The notes under the pieces are model-generated. The model saw only the letters and a list, made by a program, of their open reading frames with translations, made no database searches and had not been told where the DNA came from. Positions 1 to 13,690 of a stretch of 64,000 nt of DNA are shown here, in pieces (the stretch's first letter is position 1; every line of letters begins with the position of its first letter). Source of the stretch: Struthio camelus (taxonomy: Eukaryota; Chordata; Aves; Struthioniformes; Struthionidae); the NCBI RefSeq assembly GCF_040807025.1, contig NC_090947.1, forward strand, positions 1,364,001 to 1,428,000. The letters are read 5' to 3'. The position numbers and the translations under genes are program-made.

Positions 1-2595
1 GCTCCCAGCACACGCTGCAGAGGCCAAAAATCTGCTTGGGCTCCAAAGGGGCTCACGTCCATCGGTGGACACTAAACCTTACCATCCAGACACAGCCTTG
101 GATTCTGGGAATGCAGAAACTGGAGACTGCTAGCAGGACCAAGGAAGGAGATTAAGGGAAAGCTCCTGCTATGTGTGCTCCCTGCACCCTTCCCTCTGCA
201 TAGCCCTATGCATATCTGTGATCCCGCCGCCCACTGGCAGAGACAGGGATGGTACCTTCCCCATTCATCTACACTGAGCGGAAAATAGGACTGCTTGGCT
301 AGCTGGAGCCTGGATTTCATTGCACTTTACTGGGCCTGGGTGCTCAGTCTGCACATGGAGCCAGGCCAGCTGGCGTTATCCCATCTGTGACTCTAAGAAG
401 GGCAGAGCCAGCCACCTTCCCACTGGCTTCACCATGAACAGAGCTGGGATCCTTGCTGGCAGCACTTTCCAAGGCTCTCCTTGAGGAACTCAGCATATAT
501 GTAAGGGTTCCCAAAATCCCCTGGAGGAGTAGCACGTTTTCCAAATGGGGAAACTGAGTCACGAAGTGGTCCAGACAAGCAAGGTGTATAAAGAGATCAT
601 GCCACGTGGATTTTTCAGCAGGCACAAAAAAAAAGGCAGCATCACCAAAATCTGGGCCGTGCTTATGCAAGCCTCATGAAAAAAAGCCCAGACCTAAAGA
701 GAGGTGAGGTGCTTGCCAGGCCTATCCCAGGCACTTATGACAGCCCTTCACTGGGAAAACTTACTGCTAAAAGCCTGGACCCACTCCTCTCCCAGTCTCT
801 GCAGTGGGCTCTGCTCATCCACCTGGCATTAACATGCCTCGTGTGAATCAGGGCAGTCATTTGTAAAGAGCAAATGTTACACGGGAGGGATTTTTTTTTC
901 CTCCAGGAATTAAAAAGGTCATTTCAGCACAGTTGCTAGCAAAATGCTGCCACCTGACCTGTGGGGATACTATGAGATTAAGGAAAGTGCCTTCTGCCCT
1001 GCACAGCTGGGGTTTGTCTCAGACTAGGGCAGGAGCATCCTGGCCCAGAATCAGAGGATGCAGGGATGGGGAAGGACTAGGCAGGGTTAAGCCCCACCAG
1101 CACAGCTCTCACAAAGGCAAGGGATTTTTCCAGGCCCAACACTGCTAGAATCAGGGCTCGGTTTAGTGGAGGACACAAGCAGAGCAGGGCCAATGTCAAT
1201 CACTAGCGCCTCTCTGAGTGCAGAAATCCCACCCACAGATGCAGCACCCAGTTCCTGCCAGAGCCACATCCTAATCATAGCATCTACTGGCAGTGGGAGT
1301 GGGAATCATCTGCTCCAGAGGGACAAGGATTCAGGCATGGGAAGTGGATGTAGCCAGGTGAAAGAGCCGTGTGTGGAGGAGAGGGTGACCATGCCTGTAT
1401 GTTATTCCTGGGCCAGCAGCTGCCAGCAGCCCAGAGGAGAGGGAATTATCCAAGTATTGAATGTAGGTCACCACTTGAGGGGAGAGGGGAGGCATTTCCA
1501 GTGCAGTTCAGCTTGGAAATTCAGCTGGCACTCGGCACTGATGTGCCAGGTGGCCTCCCGCCACAGCTTAATGTCTTCCAGGAAAGGCAGTGGTGTCAAA
1601 GCGGGATCTCCTTGGAGGCATCAGGCATCCGCAGGGCTGTTTCTCTGCACCTCGCCATACTCGTACCATCCTTCCCATCAGATGCTTGCACCTGGCCCTG
1701 TGCACCCCGCAAGATCCTTCTCTGTGCTTGTGTTTCAGTCCTCTCACATCTGCCCAAAGGCTGCCCAGCTTCATGCACCTCTGGATGCCACCTGGATGGC
1801 GGTAGCACAGCGGGCCGGACGCCTGGTTTCCTCTGTGAGGACTGTAGGGAGAGCGTGGCTGTACCAGGCTGTGAAGACATCCGTGCTAGGCTGCGAGGTG
1901 GGCAGTCGGGGACTGGAAGGAGCATGTCTTGCTACAAGGCCTGGGGGGAAGGAGCAGGGAGCCCAATCCTGAGCAGTCCCTGAAACATCCTCCTCCCTCC
2001 CTTGCTCTTGCTCAGCAGCCAGCCTGTCTCTGTACGCGCTGTCCCCACTAGAGGACCCCTGCGACTGTCTCTGCTCTGCAAGAAGACCTGTCTCAGCTTT
2101 AATTTCCCATGGGAGGCTGTCAAGCACAGCTTCAAAAGCTCGTTTGGAGAGAAAAGCAGTGTCTGTGTTCTACATCGTGGAGACGGCACAGGCTCCTGGA
2201 CCCTGCCTTTCATCCCTTCTCTCTCCTAGCCCCTGCTAAGACCCCAGAGTCACTGATGCAAAGCATCCAAAATAGCCGGATCAGGATGATCTTCCCCAAA
2301 GCTATGAGATTTCAGGAGCTTAATCATTTTGCCTGCTAGCTTTCAGCATTTCAGCTTTCCAAGCTTTCTCCATGCTGCAGGGTACAGATGCTTTCAGAAA
2401 ATGGCCGTGGGGCTGGGCCTGTAGAGAATGTCTTCTGGACTGCTGAGAGGCCAGCAGCATCTTCACAAAGAAGAGTTTCATTTCAGAGATACTGCAAAGT
2501 CTCATTTCCGCAGCTCCCAAAAATATTGACTTCACGTTATCAATACAATAAATGCCTTTAAATAGTGAGTCATTTCAATACTTGACCAAAAACAG
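1..2595. other. Intergenic DNA, nothing recognised
   Basis: No open frame here shows a recognisable domain, a plausible splice-bounded exon or similarity to a protein I know. The longest frame (about 268 codons, near 1166-1972, + strand) has a low-complexity composition typical of GC-rich non-coding DNA. Short homopolymer runs occur near 627 (A) and 892 (T). By human gene order this would be the space between SLC19A1 and its upstream neighbour (PCBP3 in human), but no PCBP3 KH-domain coding sequence is visible. Confidence 0.5.
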
Positions 2596-2740
2596 AGAAT
2601 CACAGAGAGATTCAGGCTGCAAGGCATCTCTAGAGGTCCCCCGTTCCACCCCTGCCCCAAGCAGGGTAACTTCAGAGCCAGATTAGGTTGCCTGAGGCTT
2701 TGCCCAGTTGAAATTATTTCACCCTGAAAACTCAAACCTT
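2596..2740 (-). mobile_element. CR1-type LINE remnant, 3' end
   Basis: Read on the + strand this segment starts with AGAATCACAGAG. It continues with a diverged copy of the block that in CR1 elements lies just inside the 3' end: a CCCCNGTTCCACCCCTGCC-like stretch, GCAGGG, then AGGTTGCCTGAGGCTTTGCCCAGTTGA and an ACTCAAAC stretch. The ATTCT(A/G)TG-type terminal motif appears as its complement at the left edge, so the element is in minus orientation. It is heavily diverged and carries no reverse-transcriptase coding. CR1 is the dominant LINE of birds, crocodilians and turtles, which supports a sauropsid source. The boundaries are approximate. Confidence 0.75.
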
Positions 2741-5700
2741 CTTCCCACATCCCTCAGGTCTTTGCCTGTAGGTTGGGGGAGAGGTCTCTTGCAGGAAGTC
2801 CCAAATATGAGGACTGCTGCAGCAAAAGTGATTCTCCTGAAGACATAAAAAATAGAGACGCGTTTATGTTTAGCTATTCAGACCTGCCTGTTGCACCCCG
2901 CCTTTCTGGAAATTCAGACAGACCAGCTCAGGGGAGACACATGACTTCCCGAGATGAAGAGATGCGGATGGCATAATTACTATGTGCATCTCTCGCATTT
3001 TATTCTGTCCCAGAACCATGCTACGTTTCAGTCTTCAGAGCTCTGCTCCCGCAAGTGGAAAAGACTCGGCAACGGCACTAGATGGCAACCCTGCATCACA
3101 GACCGGCTCTGCAGAGCCCTGCTCCTCCCCAGACAGGGCCAAGACTGGACCAAGCAGCACCTCCTGCTTTCCGGGCTTCTCTCCATCAAAGGAGCCACAC
3201 TCCTCACCAGGGGCCAAACGTTAATTTTCTTTTTCCTGGCATTTACAGAGACGATGGCGGGTCATGCCTCCCTTGCTCCCCGAGATGTAAATGAGTTTCT
3301 TCTTAAGTAGAGACCATCATTTGCACTTTTCCTGCCAGTGTGATGCTTCTTACTGATGTCTGTAATGCCTGTGGATGCACTGGCCATGGCGGGGCAGCCA
3401 GGCCAGCCTTGGGGATGAGAAAGGGAAAGGTAACAGGTCATGTGGAAGGAAAAGACAGACAAGAAGGGCACAGAAGCTGGCAGGATCGATGTAAGAACTG
3501 AAACCCAGATGCCTGGCATACACCTACCATTTCAAAAAAAAAGTCCCCAGCTCTCCAGCCGGGGAAGCTGTTTCCTGTCCTGCTGGAGCCCCTTTCAGCA
3601 AAGGAGAAAGCCCTTTCCCAGGAGGCAACATGTGCTGAGGCACAGGGACATGCCAGCTCCAACTGAAAGAGCTGGCTGGATGCCTGCAGTCTTGGGAAGC
3701 GCCTGCCCTGCCAGGAGCTGGACCCCAGGGCCTGTGACACGCATATATACCACAACAGTGCCCAGCCGAACAGCCAGCCAGCTTGGGGGTCTTAAGGAGG
3801 AGGGAAAAACTGCCCGCCAGTATCACACTTTCTGTAGGAACTGCCCCAAAGAGTCTGGCCAAAAGGTGCATCTCTGAATATCTGCACTTTTATACCCCAT
3901 GGAAGTAGGCAAACCAGATGTGTTGTATACAAATGTCACCGCAGAGCTCTCATAGCTTGCTGCAAGTGTATAAAGGAGACGTTTACATGCTAAGTGCCAT
4001 GTAAGACCACTCCCGCTTCGCCTCACCCCCAGAACCCTTCTCTGCGCCTTGCACCGTGGGAATTCACCTGAGCAACGTGATCTGCACCCAGACTTGTGCA
4101 TGTCCTCTGGTGACCACACTCCCCATTTATGCAGGACCACCATAACTGCCTTCCTGCCACACCGTGACTCTCTGATACCTCCCAGCACCTTTTCTGCTGC
4201 TCAGAGGGACTTCTGGGCTCTGGGGAAGGATGCATTTTCCCCACATCCCTTTGCAGACTGGACTTTAATTTGCCCGTACAAATAAATAGCTGAAGCACTG
4301 CTGTTTGGTAAAGGAGGAGCATGAGCCAGAGCCTTGAAGTGTTACCCTGACATATTCAAAAATGTTAAGTCCTTACATTTCTCCTTTCAGAAGCACAACA
4401 GGCTGTGCTGTCTCTGCAACACCTTTGAGGTGGCTGTGCAACCAGCAGGCTTAACATCCAGCGTTGGCCTGCAGCAAACATCTCGACCAGCAAATCTACC
4501 AGCTTCTTAACATTACCTGAGTAGGGTGGGAAGGGACCGAGCGGCCACACACCATCGCTCAGCAGTGTGGAGCTGATCCATCCTGGGCTTCCCAGCAGCA
4601 GGCCCCGACCTGTGCCGGGGAGGGATTTTGCCATTGTCAGGCCTGGAGTTCCCTGGGCCATCCTGGCAGGCCAGGAGCTCCCAAGGGGTTGTAGGTCTTC
4701 ACTACCTCCTTACCCTTGGAGCCGGTTCCCTGTGCAGAGCAACTCGGAGGCACATTTGGTGGTGTTAGGAAGTTTGCGGTGTGGCTGGCCCAGCAGCTCT
4801 TGCCCTGGGGAAAAAAAAAGAGGCATGACAGTCAGGCTTTGTTGCGGTCAAGCTGGTGTCACTGAAAGCGTCCACTAAATAAAATGCTGCTATGCAATGC
4901 AAGGCACTCTGCTGCCCAGCAGCAAACCCCTCCAGATCCTGGAAGGACAACATACCAAAAACAGAGATGCATGCCCAGGATGCAAGCGGATCCAGCTTAC
5001 AGAGCAGGTAAGAGGGGCAGAGCCCACGTTTGCACAAGGCGGGAGGTTTCAAGGAGATGATAGCCTAAAAAATTTTAACACCGAGGACACAGGAATCAGG
5101 CTGTGTGCTGGGACACGCTACTCTGTTGGTGCCTCTGGGCAGCCACTGTTTAGCTGAGAAGACAGGAGTGCTTTTGTCTCTGCTGTCTTGGAGCGCACCT
5201 GGGCAAGGCAGGCTTTGCCTGCAGGCACTGGAAGAGGGGGGACATGTCTCACCTTGGCACTGGGCTGTCCCAGCATCCATAGGGGCAGAAAGGGGGGCAT
5301 GCCCAGAGGGGCTGAGAGCGAGCTTAAAATGCCTCCCATGACCGCTGTCATCATTTGTGGGAGGAAATACCCACAGCCTGCTGCTAGTCAGCCGGGATTG
5401 GCAAAAGTGCATGTGCGCACTGCAAAAATGCCTTTCATCTGTTTGCTCCATCATGGCAGTTTCAATCACTGATGAAGAGGATCCGATCACTAAACCGATT
5501 GCAGAGACTAGCAGATGCTGCTCAGAGAGGGGCAGAAGGGCAGGGAAGGGGCAGCAGCCTGTCTAAGGACCATGTTATTGAAACCCTCTTGACCATGGTG
5601 ACCTGGAGTTCCCTGCCCCATCATGGCTTGGTACTGAGATCTCGGAGGATGTGACAGTCCCTCTCAAAATGAGAGGCAGCTGTTTCACTCCCTGCACCGC

Positions 5701-5999
5701 TTCCCCAGAGAGTTGGACCACCCTGGGACAGGCACAGAGAGGTGGGGGCCTCCGGTTCCCACGCTCACCAGGCCCCAGGCCCAAGCTCCCGGCCCTGGCT
5801 TTGGGGTGCCCCTGCTCGGTGCCCAGCCCAAGGCCATCTGCAGTTCTGTGTTCCCATGAGTGAGTTTTGCGTCCACATGCTGGAGGGTTTGAACTCTCCA
5901 GAGAAAGATGAGCTGTTAGCCATTCCCAGCTTTACTGGAAGAAATCACAACTGCAGCTCTCCCAGATATGTGCTTCCACAATTAAACTCCTGATGTCCA
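2741..5999. other. Intergenic DNA, nothing recognised
   Basis: This is mixed-composition sequence with no supportable exon, RNA gene or repeat. All open frames are under about 150 codons and of low-complexity composition. Short A or T runs occur near 3534 and 4811. Confidence 0.5.
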
Positions 6000-7200
6000 A
6001 CAGAGAGACACCCCAGACACTTGTAACCAGTTAACTCTCTCAAATTTAACACTATACCATCAGGTTCAAATCAAGCAGGTTAATATAAAATTACCAGGTT
6101 CGTTTGAAACAATCCACCTATGAGCACCATCTAATAATCTGTGGAAAGGGCCCATCTACTTAACAGTGGTTGAGACTGCAAGTTGTACCAGTCACTGGCC
6201 ACTCTTGAACACTTATGGGGGAATGGCAAATAGGGCAAGTCGAAAAGACACACATAGCACTAAGAAATCTCTGCTAATTATTCACTCCCCTCCACAACCA
6301 GCAGCATAACTGACAATATTAGAAATAAGCAGAGTATTCAAGAATGTCCATTTGCAGAAGTACATTGCGCGTGTTTCCTCGTGCACTGGTTAAGTTAATA
6401 TTTTTAAATAGCTTTTAAGAAAAGCCCAACTTTTGGGGATGTTGAACAAGCAGAAACAGATGGAAAACCACTTTTTAAACCAGACAGCAGTCACGAGCAT
6501 CAAATACACACACTCTGCAGTTATTACGGGGTTTGCCCCACACCTTCTTAGGGAAGCAAACTGAAACCTCATGCCACAAGTCTCTGTTGCTGCTAGTCTC
6601 ACAGCCTCGAGCAGAAACAACTCAGGCCTGAAAAATTTATGATTTTCAAGTCACTGTTGCTATTTTGCTTTAGTTTTTGAGGCCTTCAGCATGTCTGTGG
6701 GTTGCACTTTCAAACCTGGCTCAAAGGACCCCTGGTAATGTATAGCTGCTTGACACCTTGCAGCAAGAGGCTCGACTTTGAGTGTCCTGAGCCTGGGGGT
6801 CTAATTGATGGGGCTCCATCGTCTATGTCCCTGCCTTGCACGCCAACAGGTCGTATAATAATAACAGACAGGCAGAGCTGCTCAGCTCACAGTAAAACCA
6901 GACAATTCATAGCTTTTCAAGCGACTGAAAGTGCTGAGTTTCATGTAGGAGTAATCAGAAGCTCACGTGGCTCATGGCCTGCCGTGTGCGGGCAAAGCCT
7001 GCTCCCCTGCAAATCCCAGCAGCTTCACCAACCAGAGAGAGGCCGAATGCTGGTACATTATTTATTATTCCTCCTGCTAAAAGCTTTATTCACTCAACCA
7101 GAGAGATGCAGCAGTACCCTGTAATTCAGGCAGCCGTGCTTGCGGCCAGCGCATAGGCTGACAGGGCTTTTGCAAACTAATGCCAAATCATAGCAGCTGG
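6000..7200. other. AT-rich intergenic block
   Basis: Base composition shifts visibly here to AT-rich, with TTAATATTTTTAAATAG near 6395 and ATTATTTATTATTCC near 7060, while both flanks are GC-rich. I see no exon. Such islands in GC-rich vertebrate intergenic DNA can be conserved non-coding elements, but I cannot test conservation. Confidence 0.35.
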
Positions 7201-10200
7201 GATGTACAAGGACCTGGCCATAATTTGGTCATTAGTATCACAAACAAGGGCTCTGTTTGAAAGTCTCAGTTTCAATAGACACTACCCAGCATCTCAGATC
7301 TTTTACAGAAAGCTGTGGTGGTCAGGATGGCTCTGGTCCTTCCCAGCCCAGTGCAGCAGGGCTTTTCTGGAGATGCTCAAAGGCAACACTAGTGCTTGAC
7401 CACCAGCTGCCCTAACCAGCAGGTCCAGTGCCAAAGTTAGGGGCTGTCCAAATCAAAGACACGCACTGCCTGTCGTAGGGTCCTGAACATCACTGAGCCC
7501 TTTGAGGAACGCTGTGAGATGATGAGGTGAGACGAGGCTCTTGCGCGCTGCATCACACCCTCCTAGGACAGCTCTTTCCGTGCAAGCTGACAACAAAGAG
7601 CGTTGTATAGCTGTGTATTCTCCGCTAAGAAGTGCAAAGCTTTCTGGGTGCCACAGGCCAGATTTCTCTCCCCAGGCTTGCCTTGCAAATTATGGCTTTC
7701 CTGAGCCCTTGCGATATCAGAGGAAGGAGGAAATCAGATACTTCACCAGAGTGCCTGAGCTCCCCTGGGTGTCTGGGAAGCAGATGTCCCATGTAGCACT
7801 TAGCAGGAGCATACCAGGAGGCTTTGTTGGGATGGAGGCGGCCATAAAGTGGGCAGCACAGACTGGGGAGGGCACAGAGTAACTAAAAAAAGTGGGAACG
7901 GCCGTAAGGGACCCATGGTGCCCAGCAGACACTTTGATAGAGCAATTCACTTGACCAGGCAGAAGGGACGGGGACACACTCCAGCTACTGCCACACGACA
8001 CAAAGGCTTCTCCCGCAGGGATGGTGCCAACAGCCCCTCGGATTCAAATCACGTCTCCAAGGGGATAGAGACTTCCCTCCGAACCTGCCATCTGAAGTCT
8101 GGTGCCTGTCTCACCTGGAGGGGCAGTAGCCTCCTTGGACACAGATGTAGATCTAGGTGAGTCCCTGCAGGACCATGTGCTGGGACATGCACACAGGCTT
8201 TTCAGAGGCACCCAACACTGATGCCAGAGTTTCTCCACTCTGTGCAGGGAGGCCTTGGAGCATGTCAGGCAACAGGGCTTGCGGGCTGAAAGGTGTCAAG
8301 TTAGGCAATCCTGCTGAGCAAACCGCTTCAAGAAATGTTCCCAGGAGACGGCTGGAGCATCCCCGGAAGCTCAGGGGAACGACGACTGCCCAGTGCCCCT
8401 CATTAAAAATCAGGATATCGGCAGCTTCACCCAGACAGTCACATGGAACATGGGCTCAGCGATGTGCTAGCTCAGCACGAGAGGAGCCGGCCTTCCTCCT
8501 CCTAGGGGGTTTCCCAATGCAGCCAATCAGCTGGGCTCTCACCACATTTAGGAGAATCAGGATTTTGCTTTTAGGCCTCTTTATTGATCCTGGCCACTTC
8601 TTGGCCTCCAGTCAGATTAAAAGAGCCATCACTCCTGCAGGGAGGGACACTGGGGCCTCTCCCTGAGCCTGATGAGCAGGGCTGAGGCTGGATGTTTCCC
8701 CAGTGCCTAACACTGGCACGTCCCTGGCAGCTTGGGCTGAGGGATGGAGACTTACTGCTGCATCCGTGAAAGAGGAAGGGACCCTGTGGATGGGCATCAC
8801 AGCCCAAATACCTTAACAACAGTGTCCTCCTAGTACCCAGAGGGTCTGGTGAGCAGCAATGTTTCCTAAACGGGCATGGCACCGTTGGGCCAGCAGACCA
8901 GGACCCTGCAATCACTTGAATTTTCAGGAAACCTTCACCTTGTGCAGGGAAATCGGAATAACAGGTTTATTCCTTCGTGGCAGGGGAGGATGAGTCATCC
9001 TGAAGTGTCTGCCCTTGAAATGGAGCCAAGGCATAAAAGCTTTTACTGAACCCAGATGCAAAGCAGCCATCAATAGGATATCAGATCTTGGAGGTTCATT
9101 GCCTGAGTGCTTCTCCAGGATTAACCCCTTCCTGGGAGATACCAGCTGGCTCTCCAGGAAGGCATTGCTATCACTCATGGACCTTCCTCCTTCAGTCACC
9201 ATGTGAAAATGAAAAAATCCTAAACCCCATCACCGTCCCCAGAAATTACCACACCTGGACAAATTAGGGAGCAGAGCCATAGTCAGGAGTTGAGCTTCCG
9301 CATTCCCATCAGGGGGATGAAGAAGAAATTCCGGCTTGCTGCCACGTGGTCTACAGGCTCCCATCCTCTGAGCTTCCTTTACTCCTGAGGGCAAGGTTTT
9401 GCCTTCACAGATCTCCCTGCTCCTATCCCTGAGCCCATGTGAAACCCCTCAGACACTGGGTTTCCCACGAATGCAAAGCGCTGCTCGGTGTGCCCGTGCG
9501 AACAGGCATAGCTCGCAGCCCTGGCTGTGCCCACAGCAAGGCACTCCACCTCTGCTCACAGCATAGCTTGTGGCCCACATAGACTTCAACGGGGGAAATG
9601 CACCTGCAAGGTGACCAAAAGCACTTCTGCAATGCTGGATGTTTGGCAAAGGGAAGAAGCCACATAAAAATAAAGTGGAAAATTCAGAGCGCTCCATTGT
9701 GCCATTTCCTAAGAAAAATATTGGCTCCTACATTCCCAAGTGCCTTTTTCATTTAGAAAATCACCAACTGTCCAAAGCTCCCGTAAATCCTTTAACACAG
9801 GAGTAAGTAAACTAAACACCAGACTTCGTGCTGAGCCAAACCAAATATTTCATTGAATCCAGAGTGAGAAATTGTCATTCTTTCTTTTCCCAGGGCGCAA
9901 GCCAACCAAACAACCAATTTTCATTGCGTTCAGCTCCAAGGGAAGTCCTTGCAGGAAAACTGTGGGTCTACCTGAGAGAGAAATCTTGTTGGATGCATTC
10001 GCCTCCCAGTGCTGAGCACAGGACTGCTGAGAGCATCTTCTGCTCACGTCTCCATCCCTTCAGCCCTCCCTTTCCACCACAGCAAAATGTGGGCCGGCTA
10101 AGTGCACGTGTAGGAGGGAGGGAATCTCCCCGGAGAGTCCCCAGTCCTCAAGGCGTCCCTTCCCTGCTACCGTCCGCCCTAGCATGGGAAGCATGATGAG

Positions 10201-12165
10201 AGATCGCAGGACACCTTGCTGGCAGGCTGTTGATGATGCCCAGCACTGGGTCTGCTCTCTCCCAGTGAGGCACAACTGACATCAGGCTTGGCCACCTCCC
10301 AGTAGCATTTGGGGAGGGCTGCCAGGCCACTGGGCCCAGCCTGGATGGTGGGGAAGCAGTTTGCAGGCTCATCAGAGGCAGGCGTCCTGGGCACCACTGG
10401 TCAAAGGACACCTCTGCATTGACTGGTGTGGTGAGTCTTAACAAGTTACCCCCAAAAGTCAGGGGAATTTACCCACTGGGTTTATGAGTAGGAAGGGACT
10501 GGAGAGGGCCAGACTCGGGGAGCAGCATCTAGAGAGCTGCGCAAAGCGCCTGGCTGAGCCAACGGGGAGGGGACTCCTTTGCAGAATACGTGTTTAATTC
10601 ATCGGTCCAATTAGCAGAGTGAAGCATCGTTTCCGGCAGAGAGACAAGGCCAAGAGGAAACAATCCCATTAATGCACTCCTCGCAGGGCGGCCGCCGGAC
10701 TGGAGCATGCCAGCAGCCAGGGCTGTGCCGAGCATCCGTCAGCAGCCTGACTCACGCCTCCAGCCTGTCAATGCAGGGATTTCAGAGAAGTGTCCCCTTC
10801 CTGCATGGCAGGAGCCAGGACACAGAGGGCAGCTTGGCCTGGGGTGGCAGCCGGGGAGATGCTGCTATGTTCATTCATTCCCACCTACTGACGCTGTCTG
10901 CGGAGAGGGCCCCAATCTGGTGCAGAGACACTGTGCCGTTAAACGTGCAGAGATGTCGCAGTGCACTAGGCCTTACTAAGCAATGGCCCAGCATACCCCC
11001 ATAACTTCCCTGGAGCAGGCACATGAACCAGGGTAGCTCACACAAGCCCACACCCTCTCGGGGCCATTGCCAAGAAGAGGGAAATGAGCCGGGGACATTT
11101 GCACCTGCTGTGATTTTACACACTCGACACAGACCTGTGCTTGAGACGCCCGTTGACCTGATGCGTTTGCCCACAGAGCCCTTACAGAGCCCTGAGGCAC
11201 CCAGAGGTGCACTCCTCTCTCAGCCCAGGTAGCGCAGGGGGGCAAGCGTTGCTAGACCTAGCATGGCGGTGTTTGGCACTGATTTAGGTGCCCACACTGG
11301 ATTGCCTTCATTTGAGACACAGAGCTACACCTTCTTGGCCATCACTTAAAAACAGGCTCGGGTACGAGTTCCCCATTACATCCTCCTGGAGGCTGTGATG
11401 GAAACATTCCTAGAAAGGACTGGATTGTAGGGATTTTGGGGGCCTTCCTAACCCCTCCCTGCCCATGGGGATCTCCATCCCTGGGCAGTGCCAGGCCATT
11501 TGTTGACAGCCAGAGCTGGTCTGCACTAGGAGCCGCTATCCAACCCCTCCATCCTCAGGGACCCCTGTCTGCTTCTCCCCTCCCCCTCACACACACCAGA
11601 CCCTCGTGCAGAGTAGCATCTGGTGTGCCTCCCACTGGGACCAGCCAGTACCTACCTCCTGCATCCCTCCCCCAGGAAGCAAGCGTGGCAGAGGGGACTC
11701 TCCTTGACTGCCAGCTCCGCAGGACCTGGAGATGGTCTCTGATCACCTGGGGATGGAGAACGTGCACCCTCCAGGGCCTGATGTTGGCTGCAAACCTGGA
11801 AAGACCAGGACACCTGCCCTTCGCCTCTTGTCTGCCAGACCCCAACTTCACTCCATGTCCTTGGGACCGCAGGTTGGCAGATGTGGGAGTCCCTGGGGGC
11901 ATCACAGCCCAGATCTACCCCTCTATGTGGACATGCTATGCCCCACAGTGGCCAGGGCTGTGGGGAAGATGCCCTGTGATGCCAGGACTCTGCGCCATTC
12001 CCGGGGGGACATGCAGCATCCGCACAAGGGTGGGGACGCTCTGCAGCAAAACAGCTGCTGGAGGAGATTGCACAGGGCTGAGCAGCTATGGGAAGCATTG
12101 CACGGCCTCAAGGATCCCTGCAGCTCCCCTCACCCCCCACCATGGGACAGGTCAGCAAAGCCTTA
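7201..12165. other. Intergenic DNA, nothing recognised
   Basis: No recognisable coding exon, RNA gene or transposon was found. Several overlapping frames on both strands come from GC-rich sequence and are not credible genes. A stretch near 10,560-10,690 (containing TTTAATTCATCGG and CAATTAGCAG) is less GC-rich than its surroundings and could be regulatory, but nothing definite can be said. Confidence 0.45.
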
Positions 12166-12189
12166 TCCAGACCCTCATGAGGGTCTGGA
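12166..12189. repeat. 24-bp perfect palindrome
   Basis: The 24 bases at 12166-12189 equal their own reverse complement, with arms TCCAGACCCTCA and TGAGGGTCTGGA and no spacer. Symmetry breaks at 12165/12190. No known function is assigned. Confidence 0.9.
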
Positions 12190-13559
12190 CAGCGAATGCT
12201 GCCAAGCTGCCCCAGGTGGTGATGCCCAAATAAGCACATCACTCTGTACCTGGCTCCCGGTGCTAGGGAGAGGGGACCAGCTCTGGTGGAGAATGGACAG
12301 CCCCCATGGTGCAGGGCACCTCTGTGCTCCCTCTGGAGCATGCACTGAAAAGCCAACCGAATTTGGGAAGAAGGACAGAGAGGCCCCAGGGATGGGAAAT
12401 GTGCTGCCAGGAGATAATTTGCTCAACCATGAAGGAAGCTTGGAGAGGTGTACTCCAAACAAAGGCAGGCCTGGGCCCCTTTCCTCCCTCCTCACTGAGG
12501 TCAGGGTTGCGTTCACCCTGGCTGGGAGTGATTTGGAGACCAGCACACCCAGCCCCGGGGCTCAGAAACAACCACCAAAATGGCACGTTGCAAGAGTGTC
12601 CTGCCAGGGACCCCTCTCCCTTAAGCCAGGGGGGTCCTGGGGGAGACTCGCACCAGAAAGCCACCACCCAAAAGCCAGCGCACAGTGCTTCGCTTGCCTG
12701 CCCAGGACCTCTGCCACCCCCCAACCTCACTCATCACGGGACCCCTGTCTCTCCCACGTATGCTTCTCCCTGCAGCAGCAGGCAGGGGGACTTTGCACAT
12801 GCTTCCCCAGACCCGCCAGGCCTGGGAACCCTGTCTTTTCCTCCAGGGACAAAGAGACAGCACTTTGCACCTTGTTTCCTTAGAGGCCAACCCTTGCCAA
12901 GCAAAGCAGCAACTCAGGGTGGGAGTCAGGGACAGAAAACTCTCAGCAGTCCCCGTCTTGCAAAGCCACACGCTCAGGGAGGGGCTGTAGCGCAGCAGTG
13001 CGGTCAAGTCTCCTTTTGGGCTGGGGGCAAGAGAAACCTCACCACTTTGAGAAACTGCCCAGGATTTTAGAGAGAGATGGAACTAGCTTCTGAAGCAACT
13101 CGTCGCAGTGGCAGCTGCTTCTGCCTCTGACTCATGAGCTGTTTCCCGATGCTGTGCAGGACTGATGCTGCACAGGGAGCTGAGCGCCGGAGGGAAAACA
13201 CGGTCTGCATCCACCCTCTTCCTGAAGTCCCTCAGCAGGGCGCAACCCCACACTGGAGACATGTTCTGCCGCTCGCAGACATTTTCATGCTGTGAAGTGA
13301 CCCCAGCCCCCAGTGACAGCTCCTGCCCAGCCTGGGCGGACCAGTGCGCATCTTCAGTGGGTGTGATGGCAGGAACAGCACCGACCCATCCAACACCAGA
13401 CCTGCCTCTCAGCACATGTGGGAGCTGGGGAAGGGGACACGCTGGGCAGATGGAGCCCACTGAGAGTCCGACGAAGAGAACAAAGCCCTGGGGAAGGAAA
13501 AATCCTACCTGTCCCACAGACGGATGGCTGGATGGACGGAGCGACAGACGCCCAGGCTC
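12190..13559. other. Intergenic GC-rich DNA without supportable genes
   Basis: A 383-codon frame on the + strand (about 11732-12883) and a 267-codon frame on the - strand (about 13083-13886) pass through here. Both are proline-, glycine- and serine-rich, overlap open frames on other strands, and match no family I know. I treat them as chance frames. Confidence 0.45.
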
Positions 13560-13690
13560 CGAAGAGGTGGGGAGGGATCGGGGCTGGTCCAGGCAGGGGA
13601 AGGTTCCTCTGGGAGGGGGGAGAGGGGTGAGCGAGGAAAGAGCGGGGAGAGTTTGGGGAAGGGGCAGGGGAGGGGAGGGGGACGCGTCTC
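13560..13690 (+). repeat. G-rich purine tract
   Basis: The + strand is strongly purine-biased, with many runs of three to six G separated by A or short spacers (for example GGGAGGGGGGAGAGGGG near 13612 and GGGGAGGGGAGGGGGACG near 13665). Four or more G-runs lie close together, so G-quadruplex or triplex formation is plausible. No gene is visible. Confidence 0.7.

Noticed and set aside
1166..1972. 268-codon open frame, + strand
   Set aside because: No domain, no codon-use signal I can see, and overlapped by several other frames.
11732..12883. 383-codon open frame, + strand
   Set aside because: Low-complexity composition, overlaps long frames on both strands, and no recognised domain or splice context.
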